Assembly: GCF_008016795.1 (NCBI RefSeq)
Contig: NZ_SDIK01000072.1
Span: 1-45,773, forward strand
Direction: 5' to 3'
From: Prevotella brunnea
GTDB lineage: Bacteria > Bacteroidota > Bacteroidia > Bacteroidales > Bacteroidaceae
DNA: 45,773 nt
This document shows positions 25,598 to 34,944 of the stretch, one piece after another. How positions within the stretch are numbered: the stretch's first letter is position 1; each line of letters begins with the position of its first letter. The position numbers and the translations under genes are program-made. The notes under the pieces were generated by a model. That model ran no database searches. It was not told the origin of the DNA and saw only the letters and a program-made list of their open reading frames with translations.

Positions 25598-28343
25598 CGG
25601 GGAATAAGTTTAATTGTCCGGTAATCTCGTCTATCACCTGCTGCTTGCTCTTTCGCGCATCCGGATCGAGGTTTTCCTCTTCTGCTTTGAGCGACTCTTC
25701 ATCCTGTGCACGTTCTTCGCCGTCACTGTCATCGTCTTCCGGTTCCGGAAAGCGCAGTGGCTCCAGTTCTTTTATCTTCGCAATATCATAGGTCGATATG
25801 CGCTTTCCTTTCGCCTTAAAACCTTTTACGCCCACAAAGCCCTCGGCGTCTATCTCTTCCACGCCTCTGCCGGCATCCTCACCACCATAGTTTACCTCAA
25901 TGCGTGGGAACACTTGATCGGACAACAACACGAGTTGGGAGTTGGGGTTATCGCCAACAAAACTTTGATGCCGCTTCGTTGCTTCCATTTGAAAACGCTT
26001 CAAATAAGGATAACCTTGATTATCTGCATCATAAACCACCGCTGTCCATACCTTATCGGCATCAAATTTCTCCAAACGCATGATGTTATCTTCGTAATGG
26101 TTGGCGGCATCGAAGTCGGTAATGTAGAAATCTCCGTTATCCAAAACAACGAGAATACGGTCGCTATCGTTAAATTCTCCGAGCAATCGCCCTTGTTCCT
26201 CATAGTTGATGCGATTCACGTCAGGATCGAACCACACCTTTCTTCCACCGAGCGTGGAATGTCCGCGACTCTTCAGCGATATTCGGTGAATGTTTTCTTT
26301 CGTCAATATGTTTCCCCTTGCCGCCTTTCCTTTTATAAGTATTTCAGAGAACTTTCGCTCAAGGAAAATACTCTTTCGCTTGTCGTTAGCCATGGGCGCA
26401 AGTGTAATTTTAATTACTTCTGCTTCACCATTGGGATTGGCTGTGAAGTAGAGCACCTTCGACCCGGGTGTTCCCATTGTGAGGTCGTATTCCCTATCTC
26501 GGCTGACGGAAGTTACGTTGAAACGCTTGATATAGTTGATTCCATCGGCACCATCGCGATAGACCACGTTGTAAATAGTTCGTTTGTCGTTCTTCTTGAA
26601 CACGCGGACATGAAGCACCCCTTTGCCTACGAACACCTTGTCGGCAATGTGTATGACTTTGTATTTTCCGTCTTTGTAGAAGATGATGACATCGTCGAGA
26701 TCTGAACAATTCTGCACGAACTCGGCTTTTTTCAGTCCGGTACCAATAAATCCTCCCTTGCGGTCGATATAGAGTTTTTCGTTCGCTTCCACCACTTTCG
26801 CAGCGACAATAGTCTCAAAGTTCTTTATCTCCGTTTTGCGGAGGAAGTCCTTCCCATATTTCCCTTTCAGGTGTTTGAACCACTCTATGGTAACGCGCAC
26901 CATTTCGCTGAGGTCTTTCTCTATATCGGCTATCTCGGCTTTTATCTTCCGGATGAGTTCATCTGCCTTATCCTTATTGAACTTCAGGATACGTTGCATT
27001 TTTATTTCCAATAGTCGCAGGATATCATCACGAGTAATCTCTCGGATGAACGTTTCTTTGTAAGGTTCCAATTTGGAATCTACGAAAGCCACCACGTCAT
27101 CTATGTTCTTTGCCGTCTCAAACTTCCGTTCCTTGTAAATGCGCTCCTCAATGAAGATGCGTTCCAACGAACTGAAGAAGAGTTGTTCTTCGAGTTCCGC
27201 CTTGCGTATTTCCAACTCGCGTTGCAAAAGTGCTTTCGTATGCTCCACCGAATATCGAAGCACGTCCGATATGGTCAGGAACTGTGGCTTGCGATCAGCT
27301 ATCACGCAACAGTTGGGCGAAAGGTTCACTTCGCAGTCGGTAAAGGCATAGAGCGCGTCCATAGTTTTGTCGCTCGACGTGCCCGGCGTGAGGTGCAACT
27401 GTATTTCCACTTCCGATGCCGTCATATCCTCAACCTTACGAATTTTCAGTTTTCCCTTCTCCACCGCTTTCGTAATAGAGTCTTGCAGTGTGCCTGCCGT
27501 CTTGGTGAAAGGCACCTCTCGAATGATCAGGGTCTTGTTATCCAACTTCTCTATCTTGGCACGCACCTTGAGCGAACCGCCCCTTTGTCCGTCGTTATAT
27601 TTGGAGACATCAATGCTTCCGCCAGTGGGGAAGTCTGGATAGAGGTGAAATTCTTTGCCTTTGAGATATTTTATGGCTGCATCGCATATCTCGTTGAGGT
27701 TGTGTGGGAGTATTTTCGATGATAATCCCACCGCTATTCCTTCTGCCCCTTGCGCAAGAAGGAGCGGAAATTTTACGGGCAACGTTACCGGTTCTTTGTT
27801 TCTTCCATCGTAAGACTGTTGCCATTCGGTAGTCTTGGGGTTAAACACTGTTTCCAAGGCGAATTTCGACAGTCTTGATTCAATGTAGCGAGAGGCCGCC
27901 GCACGATCGCCGGTAAAGATGTTTCCCCAGTTTCCCTGTGTATCGATGAGCAGATTTTTCTGTCCCATCTGCACGAGAGCATCGGCAATGGAAGCATCAC
28001 CGTGAGGATGAAACTGCATGGTATGTCCTACGATGTTTGCCACTTTGTTATAGCGTCCGTCATCCATACGCTTCATTGAGTGAAGGATGCGTCGCTGCAC
28101 GGGTTTCAGTCCATCTTCGATGTGTGGCACGGCACGTTCGAGAATAACGTAACTGGCATAGTCCAAGAACCAGTTTTTGTACATTCCCGATAGGTGTCTC
28201 ACGGCGGAAGCATCAAACCTATCCACCGGCTTATAATCGGAATGTTTCTCTTCGCCTGTTTCCGGTTCTTCGGTATCAAGGTTTTCTTGTTCCGTTGTCA
28301 ATTCTTCTTCCTCTTGGTTGTCTTTTATTCTATCGTCGTCCAT
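25590..28343 (-). CDS. parC: DNA topoisomerase IV subunit A
   Basis: Breakage-reunion subunit of topoisomerase IV, 917 residues. After an acidic N-terminal extension (about 1-40) the DNA gyrase/topo IV A core begins, with the quinolone-determining stretch HGDASIADALVQM (114-126) and the catalytic tyrosine Y153 in AAASRYIES. The coiled-coil and C-terminal pinwheel-like region follows from about residue 500, and the protein ends with an acidic linker (PEPEDDDSDGEE) and ITGQLNLFPDE. parE is not adjacent in this window. The GyrA box QRRGGxG is not seen, which favours ParC over GyrA. Confidence 0.9.
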   Translation of the reverse strand: MDDDRIKDNQEEEELTTEQENLDTEEPETGEEKHSDYKPVDRFDASAVRHLSGMYKNWFLDYASYVILERAVPHIEDGLKPVQRRILHSMKRMDDGRYNKVANIVGHTMQFHPHGDASIADALVQMGQKNLLIDTQGNWGNIFTGDRAAASRYIESRLSKFALETVFNPKTTEWQQSYDGRNKEPVTLPVKFPLLLAQGAEGIAVGLSSKILPHNLNEICDAAIKYLKGKEFHLYPDFPTGGSIDVSKYNDGQRGGSLKVRAKIEKLDNKTLIIREVPFTKTAGTLQDSITKAVEKGKLKIRKVEDMTASEVEIQLHLTPGTSSDKTMDALYAFTDCEVNLSPNCCVIADRKPQFLTISDVLRYSVEHTKALLQRELEIRKAELEEQLFFSSLERIFIEERIYKERKFETAKNIDDVVAFVDSKLEPYKETFIREITRDDILRLLEIKMQRILKFNKDKADELIRKIKAEIADIEKDLSEMVRVTIEWFKHLKGKYGKDFLRKTEIKNFETIVAAKVVEANEKLYIDRKGGFIGTGLKKAEFVQNCSDLDDVIIFYKDGKYKVIHIADKVFVGKGVLHVRVFKKNDKRTIYNVVYRDGADGINYIKRFNVTSVSRDREYDLTMGTPGSKVLYFTANPNGEAEVIKITLAPMANDKRKSIFLERKFSEILIKGKAARGNILTKENIHRISLKSRGHSTLGGRKVWFDPDVNRINYEEQGRLLGEFNDSDRILVVLDNGDFYITDFDAANHYEDNIMRLEKFDADKVWTAVVYDADNQGYPYLKRFQMEATKRHQSFVGDNPNSQLVLLSDQVFPRIEVNYGGEDAGRGVEEIDAEGFVGVKGFKAKGKRISTYDIAKIKELEPLRFPEPEDDDSDGEERAQDEESLKAEEENLDPDARKSKQQVIDEITGQLNLFPDE

Positions 28344-28370
28344 AAACTATGGGGTGTCATTTTTAAGGTT

Positions 28371-28378
28371 CAAAGGTA
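28371..28378 (-). promoter_or_regulatory. -7 box (TACCTTTG) of parC-DUF3316-S41
   Basis: A TAnnTTTG match on the minus strand with a leader of about 25 nt. It is divergent from glyS. Confidence 0.65.
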
Positions 28379-28464
28379 CGAAAAAAAACGCAAACAAAAG
28401 ATAAGTAAGCTCAAAAGGTTGAAACTTTCACTGCTTTTCGTTCATTTATTCCGCTAAAAAGCAG

Positions 28465-28472
28465 TATCTTTG
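28465..28472 (+). promoter_or_regulatory. -7 box (TATCTTTG) of glyS
   Basis: An exact match 42 nt upstream of the glyS start. Confidence 0.7.
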
Positions 28473-28514
28473 CGACAACTTTTCCAATAAGATACAATAA
28501 GAAATAATAGAAAT

Positions 28515-30059
28515 ATGGCACAAGAAGATGTTTTCAAAAAGATAGTAAGTCATTGCAAGGAATATGGCTTTGTCTTTCCAAGCAGTGATATTTACGATGG
28601 TCTCGCGGCGGTTTACGACTACGGACAGAATGGCGTAGAACTGAAAAACAACATTAAACGGTATTGGTGGCAATCCATGGTGTTGCTGCACAACAATGTC
28701 GTGGGTATCGACTCGTCCATCTTCATGCACCCTACCGTTTGGAAAGCCAGTGGACACGTCGATGCATTCAACGACCCGTTGATTGACAACCGTGACTCAA
28801 AGAAACGCTATCGTGCCGATGTGCTGATAGAAGACCAGCTCGGAAAATATGAGGAAAAGATCGAAAAGGAAGTTGCTAAGGCTGCCAAGAAATTCGGCGA
28901 CGCCTTCGATGAAGCGAAATTCCGCGCCACCAATCCTCGCATTTTGGAGAATCAGCGCAAGCACGATGACCTTCACGCTCGCTTTGCGGCAGCGATGGAG
29001 GCCACTGACCTTGAAGGTCTGAAACAGATTATTCTCGACGAGGGCATCGTTGATCCCATTAGCGGAACAAAGAACTGGACCGACGTGCGCCAATTCAACC
29101 TCATGTTCTCCACCGAAATTGGCGCATCTTCCGATTCTGCAAGTAAGATTTATCTCCGTCCGGAGACGGCACAGGGCATATTCGTTAACTTCCTCAACGT
29201 TCAAAAGACCGGACGCATGAAGCTACCGTTTGGTATCGCACAGATAGGAAAGGCTTTCCGCAACGAGATTGTAGCCCGCCAGTTCGTGTTCCGTATGCGT
29301 GAGTTCGAGCAAATGGAGATGCAGTTCTTCTGTCAGCCAGGAACGGAGATGGAATGGTTCAATTATTGGAAACAGCACCGCCTTGCTTGGCATCAGGCAC
29401 TCGGCATGGGCAACGAGAACTATCGCTACCACGACCACGAAAAGTTAGCGCACTATGCCAATGCGGCAACCGACATAGAGTTCCACATGCCGTTCGGCTT
29501 CAAGGAAGTGGAGGGAATCCACTCCCGTACCGACTTCGACTTGTCGCAACACGAGAAATTCTCCGGTCGTCAGGTGAAGTATTTCGATCCCGAACGCAAC
29601 GAGAATTACACCCCTTACGTAGTGGAGACCTCCATAGGCGTAGATAGAATGTTCCTTTCGGTGATGTGCCACAGCTACGAAGAAGAGCAATTGGAAAATG
29701 GGTCTTCACGCGTTGTGCTCAAATTGCCTGAACCTCTCGCTCCAATCAAGTGTGCCGTGTTGCCGTTGGTGAACAAAGACGGGCTGCCTGAGAAGGCACA
29801 GGAAATCGTGAACGACCTGAAGTTTCATTTCAACACCACGATTGAGGCCAAGGACTCCATCGGCAAGCGTTATCGCCGTCAGGATGCCATTGGCACACCT
29901 TTCTGTGTGACCGTCGATGGCGACTCGCTGACCGACAACAGCGTAACCTTGCGCTATCGCGATTCTATGAAACAGGAACGCGTGCCTGTGGCAAAGCTCC
30001 GCGAAATCATAGAGGACAGAGTTTCGCTCACCTCCCTGTTAAAGAAACTGGATGTATAA
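28515..30059 (+). CDS. glyS: Glycyl-tRNA synthetase, homodimeric type
   Basis: Charges tRNA-Gly. The 514-residue single-chain class II enzyme is of the eukaryote/archaea-like (alpha2) kind rather than the bacterial alpha2beta2 form. It starts with FKKIVSHCKEYGFVFPSS and includes YLRPETAQGIFVNF (motif 1 region), FRNEIVARQFVFRMREFEQ (motif 2) and a motif 3 region with TSIGVDRMFL. The C-terminal anticodon-binding domain follows (KCAVLPLVNKDGLPEKA). It has its own promoter. The FKBP lipoprotein gene follows 16 nt after the stop. Confidence 0.96.
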   Translation: MAQEDVFKKIVSHCKEYGFVFPSSDIYDGLAAVYDYGQNGVELKNNIKRYWWQSMVLLHNNVVGIDSSIFMHPTVWKASGHVDAFNDPLIDNRDSKKRYRADVLIEDQLGKYEEKIEKEVAKAAKKFGDAFDEAKFRATNPRILENQRKHDDLHARFAAAMEATDLEGLKQIILDEGIVDPISGTKNWTDVRQFNLMFSTEIGASSDSASKIYLRPETAQGIFVNFLNVQKTGRMKLPFGIAQIGKAFRNEIVARQFVFRMREFEQMEMQFFCQPGTEMEWFNYWKQHRLAWHQALGMGNENYRYHDHEKLAHYANAATDIEFHMPFGFKEVEGIHSRTDFDLSQHEKFSGRQVKYFDPERNENYTPYVVETSIGVDRMFLSVMCHSYEEEQLENGSSRVVLKLPEPLAPIKCAVLPLVNKDGLPEKAQEIVNDLKFHFNTTIEAKDSIGKRYRRQDAIGTPFCVTVDGDSLTDNSVTLRYRDSMKQERVPVAKLREIIEDRVSLTSLLKKLDV

Positions 30060-30075
30060 TTTCTATCTATCAAAT

Positions 30076-30738
30076 ATGTATTCACTCAATCAAATAAAAG
30101 CCAGCTTACGGCATTCGTTGCTCACAGGCTTTGTCATGCTTGGACTGATGCTTTCGGCAGGGCTGCTGACGTCATGTACCGAGGACAACAACGAAGTAGA
30201 GGAGTTTGCCGACTGGAAAGCCGTCAATGACAAGTATTGGACCAATCTTTACATCGAGACGAAGCAGAAGATAGCCAATGGCGATACGTCGTGGAAGATA
30301 ATCCTCAACTATTCCTATCAGAACCAAGTTCACAATGCCGACGGAATGCAAACTTACGCTCCCGAAAAGCATATCATTGTCCATGAATTGGAAAAGGGCA
30401 AAGGTGCCGGAGTGCCATTGTTCACCGACTCTGTTCATGTCCATTATCAAGGGAGGTTGCTGCCTTCCACAACTTATACTTCAGGATTGATCTTTGATAG
30501 CTCTTGGGGATTTACAGATTTCAATGCGAAGACAGCGCGTCCGGCGCAGATGCGTGTCAGCAAGGTTGTTGATGGCTTTGCCACTGCACTTCAAAACATG
30601 CATATTGGCGACCACTGGGTGGTTTACGTTCCTTACCAACTTGGTTATGGCAATCGTGAAGTCAAAGGGATTCCGATTTATTCTAACCTGATTTTCGATT
30701 TGCGGTTGCATTCGTACTACAGAGCAAACAACAAATAA
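30076..30738 (+). CDS. FKBP-type peptidyl-prolyl isomerase, lipoprotein
   Basis: 220 residues from the chosen start. The lipoprotein signal LMLSAGLLTSC places the lipid cysteine at 34, so the protein is exported and membrane-anchored. The FKBP domain covers about residues 110-215: VHVHYQGRLLPS, then GLIFDSSW, VDGFATALQNMHIGDHWVVYVP and LGYGNREVKGIPIYSNLIFDLRL. An ATG at 30052 overlapping the glyS stop would add eight residues and is possible, but gives an overlong signal. Probable role: folding of envelope proteins. A long hairpin follows the gene. Confidence 0.88.
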   Translation: MYSLNQIKASLRHSLLTGFVMLGLMLSAGLLTSCTEDNNEVEEFADWKAVNDKYWTNLYIETKQKIANGDTSWKIILNYSYQNQVHNADGMQTYAPEKHIIVHELEKGKGAGVPLFTDSVHVHYQGRLLPSTTYTSGLIFDSSWGFTDFNAKTARPAQMRVSKVVDGFATALQNMHIGDHWVVYVPYQLGYGNREVKGIPIYSNLIFDLRLHSYYRANNK

Positions 30739-30740
30739 TC

Positions 30741-30826
30741 GTTCTCACCCCTTTTTTCGTCTTTATTCTCCTTATGGCAATCTGGCTATTTGGGGAATAA
30801 AGGTGAGAAAAGGGGTGAACATTTTT
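30741..30826 (+). terminator. Long imperfect hairpin after the FKBP gene
   Basis: Arms 30741-30771 and 30792-30820 pair through GTTC-CACCCCTTTT/AAAAGGGGTG-GAAC and CTTTATTC/GAATAAAG, followed by ATTTTTAG. It separates glyS-FKBP from the MATE gene. Confidence 0.65.
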
Positions 30827-30843
30827 AGCGCCCTACTTTCCTG

Positions 30844-32280
30844 ATGATATTCAGCAAGACAGTTACCGATTCTCTGTTGGCTAAGATAAGGAGTGGCGAG
30901 GCTATGACAACGGGTGAGAAACTGAATCTCATCGTCCAGCTGAGCATTCCTTCCATCCTTGCTCAGGTTACGACCGTGCTGATGTTCTATATCGATGCCT
31001 CGATGGTGGGTTCGCTTGGGGCAGAGGCATCGGCATCGATCGGCCTTGTCGAACCAGCCACGTGGCTCTTCGGTTCGTTGGTGGCAGCCGGAGGTATGGG
31101 CTTTTCCGTACAGGCAGCCCACTTCATCGGTGCCAACGACTTTGAGAAGGCTCGTGCCGTGATGCGCCACGGCTACATCTTCGGTCTGGCTTTCAGTCTG
31201 ATTCTGATGTCTGTAGCAGCCCTGATTTCAGGTTTCTTGCCCCGTTGGTTGGGCGGTGGCGTTGATATTCAGCACGATGCCTCGATGTATTTTCTCATTT
31301 TCTCCTTCGCAGTTCCCATTCATTTGGTGGAATACCTTTCCGCCGCCATGCTGAAGGTCTCCGGCGATATGCGTCACCCCAGTTTCATTGCTGTGTTGAT
31401 GTGTGTTTTCGATGTCATTTTCAACTTTATCTTAATTTTTCCGACCCGTGTTCTCCATGTCTTTGGTGTTGAATTCGAGATGTTCGGTTTTGGTCTGGGC
31501 GTTGAGGGCGCAGCCCTTGGCACGCTGTTGGCCTTTGTTGCAGCAGCGATACCTTTGGTCTATTTCGCCATTTTCCGTAGTCCCATCCTCGCTTGGAAGT
31601 TAGATACCCATCGGTTTGTTTGGGTGTGGGATTATATTCGGAATGCCATTGCGATTGGTGCGCCCATGGCGTTGCAATATTTGCTGATGAATGGTGCGCA
31701 GGTGATATCCACTATGATTGTGGCACCTCTTGGTAACTTTGCCATTGCTGCCAATTCGTTTGCCGTCACTGCCGAAAGTCTTTGCTATATGCCGGGTTAC
31801 GGTATCGGCGAGGCTGCCACGACGTTGGTCGGACAGAGTGTCGGCGCACGGCGCAGGGAGCTTTGCAAAAGCTTTGCCCACATGACGGTGTTCCTTGGCA
31901 TGGGAGTCATGGCTGTTATGGGCGCGGTGATGTATGTCTTCGCACCTGAAATGATTGGCATGCTTTCGCCTGTTCAGGAAATTCGCGAGCTGGGAGTTGC
32001 AGTTCTTCGCATTGAGGCTTTCGCTGAGCCATTCTTTGCTGCTGCCATCGTCTCATACAGCGTTTGCATTGGAGCAGGCGACACGTTCAAGCCCTCGCTC
32101 ATCAATCTCGGTTCGATGTGGCTGGTGCGTCTCACCTTGGCCTATGCCCTCGCCTCCTCCTACGGACTTCGTGGAGTTTGGTTCGCCATGGCGGTTGAGC
32201 TAACCTTCCGTGGCAGCATGTTCCTTGTCCGCATCTTCCGTGGCAGCTGGCTGAACAAAATCGCAGAACCGACAATGTAG
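30844..32280 (+). CDS. MATE family efflux transporter
   Basis: Twelve-helix inner-membrane antiporter of 478 residues, exporting cationic drugs or metabolites with Na+ or H+ influx. The family N-terminus (IVQLSIPSILAQVTTVLMFYI, then DASMVGSLG) and the second repeat (ALQYLLMNGAQVISTMIV) are clear. GIGEAATTLVGQSVGA marks the usual mid-protein signature. No -7 box was found in the 105 nt upstream, which are mostly occupied by the preceding hairpin. Expression may depend on read-through. Substrate is unknown. Confidence 0.9.
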   Translation: MIFSKTVTDSLLAKIRSGEAMTTGEKLNLIVQLSIPSILAQVTTVLMFYIDASMVGSLGAEASASIGLVEPATWLFGSLVAAGGMGFSVQAAHFIGANDFEKARAVMRHGYIFGLAFSLILMSVAALISGFLPRWLGGGVDIQHDASMYFLIFSFAVPIHLVEYLSAAMLKVSGDMRHPSFIAVLMCVFDVIFNFILIFPTRVLHVFGVEFEMFGFGLGVEGAALGTLLAFVAAAIPLVYFAIFRSPILAWKLDTHRFVWVWDYIRNAIAIGAPMALQYLLMNGAQVISTMIVAPLGNFAIAANSFAVTAESLCYMPGYGIGEAATTLVGQSVGARRRELCKSFAHMTVFLGMGVMAVMGAVMYVFAPEMIGMLSPVQEIRELGVAVLRIEAFAEPFFAAAIVSYSVCIGAGDTFKPSLINLGSMWLVRLTLAYALASSYGLRGVWFAMAVELTFRGSMFLVRIFRGSWLNKIAEPTM

Positions 32281-33139
32281 GGTGGCTCACTGGTCGCCGA
32301 CAATCCTTTTGCTCATTCGTTGATGGCGATGCGACGGAGGAAATTCCCATCTGAAGTTTGAAATCGTAATGACTTTTCTGTCAAAATTTTTTATCAAAAA
32401 CAAGCTCCCGAGAATCCTTGTTTTAGAAAATTTCAAACCAGAAATAAGCTTGGTTTGGTTGTTTTTATCCTTAAATATCCACTTGGCTGGCAATTCAGCC
32501 TTCAATGGCTAACCTTTCGCATGCTATTGGCTTATCTTTCTTCGTGTCGTTTTTAACCTCTCGCATAGTAAAAGGTGAGCTTTCGCACGAAAAATGGCGC
32601 ACCGTTTTGTGGTTTTTGCCCCGCTGTTTTCGTTTGTTTTTGCAACGGTCTGAAAATCAAATAATTGTATTGTTATCCAAAATTTGCGTATTTGCGAGCA
32701 AACTCACTGTCGTTTTCTTTTGAGCCAGTTATGCCAATGCATTTGTAAGGATATTTCCCAATTTGGGAAGCACCGACACGACTGTATGATTCAGCTGGAT
32801 ATTCATTTTGATGGCTCGGCGAGTATTATCTGTCGCATGCACGTTGCATCTGGTTTTCTCATCTCTTGCAGTTAAATACAATTCGGTGAAGTGTCCAATT
32901 TGGGATTAACGCTTTTCTTTCCTGCCGTCCTTCCACTGCAGCACTTGCCATGTATTTGAAGAAACGACAGACGTCTGACCGACATAGAACACCATCCGCA
33001 AAGGATCTAATCGCCGAATTGGGTTGAATGGGGAAGAGTGGAATTGCGAAACCTGTCTATATATAATAAGGTGAATGAGGTGCGACATGCGGTTATTCAG
33101 CTATGAAAGTAAAATTTTCCAAAAAAAATTGCTCAAAAG
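32281..33139. other. Long gene-free stretch between MATE and the ABC operon
   Basis: About 860 bp without a convincing gene. Frames are short and low-complexity. One isolated box related to the dispersed repeats (AAAAGGTGAGCTTTCGCA, about 32569-32586) and a small hairpin AAACCA/TGGTTT near 32435-32456 are the only structures noticed. It could be decayed coding sequence. Confidence 0.45.
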
Positions 33140-33171
33140 TTTGGAAGTTATGTTTTAATGATATATCTTTG
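33140..33171 (+). promoter_or_regulatory. Consensus promoter (TTTG-N20-TATCTTTG) of the ABC/GIN/GntR/receptor operon
   Basis: TTTG at 33140-33143, a 20-nt spacer and TATCTTTG at 33164-33171: both boxes are exact, the best promoter in the window. Confidence 0.8.
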
Positions 33172-33172
33172 C

Positions 33173-33196
33173 AGTGTTCTATTAAAGTAGAACACT
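33173..33196 (+). promoter_or_regulatory. Perfect 9+9 palindromic operator at the transcription start
   Basis: AGTGTTCTA and its exact inverse TAGAACACT are separated by TTAAAG. The palindrome begins one base after the -7 box, so it covers the predicted start of transcription. It is the likely binding site of the GntR protein encoded four genes downstream. Confidence 0.75.
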
Positions 33197-33237
33197 ATAA
33201 CAAGTAAGCAAACAACAAAACATAAATATACAAAGCT

Positions 33238-34071
33238 ATGATTGAGATTAAGAATTTATCGTTCAACTATCCGGGCAGCAAGCACAAGGTGTTTGACGGC
33301 TTGAATCTAACGCTGAACCAAAAGCGCATCTACGGTCTGTTGGGCAAGAACGGAACGGGAAAGAGTACATTGCTTTATCTGATTTCCGGTCTGCTCCGTC
33401 CGAAGAAGGGATCCGTTAATATCGATGGTATGGAAACCAAGAAACGCCATCCTGAGATGCTGCGCGAACTGTATGTAGTGCCAGAAGAGTATAATCTTCC
33501 GAACCTTACGCTGAAGCAGTATGTGAAAATTCATCAGAATTTTTATCCTCGCTTCAGCGTGGAGGTTCTTAACAAGTGCCTGACGGACTTCGAAATGCCA
33601 TTAGATGCAAACTTCAAGGAGCTGTCGATGGGACAGAAAAAGAAGATTTACATGAGCGTTGCCATGGCTTCCTGCTGCCAGTTGCTGTTGATGGACGAGC
33701 CAACCAACGGTCTCGACATTCCGTCGAAAGCCTTGTTTCGCAAGGTGGTGGCCGGCAATTTGCCCGAAGACTCCTCGCTCATCATCTCCACGCATCAGGT
33801 ACACGACGTCGAGCAGCTCCTCGACCATGTGCTCATTCTGAACAATTCGGAACTGTTGCTTAACTCAGCGACCGAGGAAATCGCCGAGAAATATGAGTTC
33901 TCTTACCGCAATGCCGACCAAATGGACGACAGCGTGCTTTATGCCGAGCCTTCATTGCAAGGCAATGCCGTCATGGCACGTCGCAAGAGCGGCAGTCCGG
34001 AGACACCCATCAACCTTGAATTGCTGTTCAATGCTGCGATATTGGGCAAGTTGGATAGGGCAGAGGTGTGA
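33238..34071 (+). CDS. ABC transporter ATP-binding protein (YtrB-like)
   Basis: 277 residues. Walker A GKNGTGKS (36-43), signature LSMGQ (129-133), Walker B LLLMDE (149-154) with catalytic E154, and switch H186 in STHQVHD. The Q-loop position reads VPEEYN, with glutamate where most ABC ATPases have glutamine. The C-terminal ~70 residues form a regulatory tail without recognised fold. Gene order and the YtrA-type regulator suggest the YtrBCD-like exporter group, in which transport is often linked to envelope stress. Partner permease: gene at 34945-35760. It is the first gene of the operon. Confidence 0.88.
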   Translation: MIEIKNLSFNYPGSKHKVFDGLNLTLNQKRIYGLLGKNGTGKSTLLYLISGLLRPKKGSVNIDGMETKKRHPEMLRELYVVPEEYNLPNLTLKQYVKIHQNFYPRFSVEVLNKCLTDFEMPLDANFKELSMGQKKKIYMSVAMASCCQLLLMDEPTNGLDIPSKALFRKVVAGNLPEDSSLIISTHQVHDVEQLLDHVLILNNSELLLNSATEEIAEKYEFSYRNADQMDDSVLYAEPSLQGNAVMARRKSGSPETPINLELLFNAAILGKLDRAEV

Positions 34072-34122
34072 AAAACAGTGATTGAAAAATAAATTATCGG
34101 ACACTTAAATAAAGTAAAAACA

Positions 34123-34857
34123 ATGAAACAGATATATTCTTTTACAACAAAATTGTTGCTCGTGGCTGCTGTCTGCGCTACTGTTCTCACCTCGTGCAGT
34201 ATCCGTAAGAAGGAGGAAAAGGGCAAGATGGTGAAGAGAGAAGTGAAGGTCGCACCGTTCAAAGACCTCCTTGTGGATGGCAACGCTACGGTAAACATCA
34301 TCCCCGGCGATAGTTTCGCTGTCAGAATTGAAGGACGTGAGAAAATCATCTCACTTGCCAAGATAGAAGTTGAAGATGGTGTTCTCCACATTAGCCGAGG
34401 CAATAAGCAAAGCTCCGATGTCCATGAAATCACTTTCGGCATTCTGAATGGTACAGATTATTATCCCCGAGTGTACATTACGATGCCCTCACTTCGCAAG
34501 ATAACATTGGAGGGTAATGCTGATATTACTATCGATAAGCCAATGCGTGGCGACAGTGTCAGAGTCTTGGTAGCATCAAATGCGGATATTGACGTGGCCG
34601 GCTTACAGGCAAAATTCTTCGATGTGAGGATAGAGGGCAATGCTTCTTCCTCGTTGCAAAACCTGAACGTTGAGAAAACAAATATCGTTATTGATGGTAA
34701 TGCCGACCTCAATGCCGTCTTCAAGGATGCCGGCGAAGCTGAAGCAACAATCAACGGCAACGCATCGATAAACCTCTCCGGAACTATTCGCGTCGAACCG
34801 CACATCAATATCAATGGCAATGCATCGGTAAACAACAATACAACACGAGGAAAATAA
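34123..34857 (+). CDS. GIN-domain (DUF2807) lipoprotein
   Basis: 244 residues. The lipoprotein signal has the cysteine at 25 (VLTSC). The rest is a DUF2807/head-GIN beta-helix-like domain beginning FKDLLVDGNATVNIIPGD. GNA-centred rungs recur: DGNATVNI, EGNADITI, EGNASSSL, DGNADLNA, NGNASINL and NGNASVNN. The spacing tightens to about 16-23 residues in the second half, as expected for stacked right-handed coils. The family is widespread in Bacteroidetes and has no defined activity; surface adhesion and envelope sensing have been suggested. Lying between the ATPase and the permease, it is probably an accessory envelope component. Confidence 0.85.
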   Translation: MKQIYSFTTKLLLVAAVCATVLTSCSIRKKEEKGKMVKREVKVAPFKDLLVDGNATVNIIPGDSFAVRIEGREKIISLAKIEVEDGVLHISRGNKQSSDVHEITFGILNGTDYYPRVYITMPSLRKITLEGNADITIDKPMRGDSVRVLVASNADIDVAGLQAKFFDVRIEGNASSSLQNLNVEKTNIVIDGNADLNAVFKDAGEAEATINGNASINLSGTIRVEPHININGNASVNNNTTRGK

Positions 34858-34944
34858 CAGGCAACGTGGGCAAGAGGAGCTGACACAGTGCAACTCCCTC
34901 AACCTGAACCCACTAATTTGCAAACTCATAAACTTATAAAAACA

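Noticed and set aside
32505..32723. 72-residue reading frame in the gap before the ABC operon
   Set aside because: Cysteine- and phenylalanine-rich chance-like sequence with no promoter or coding pattern.
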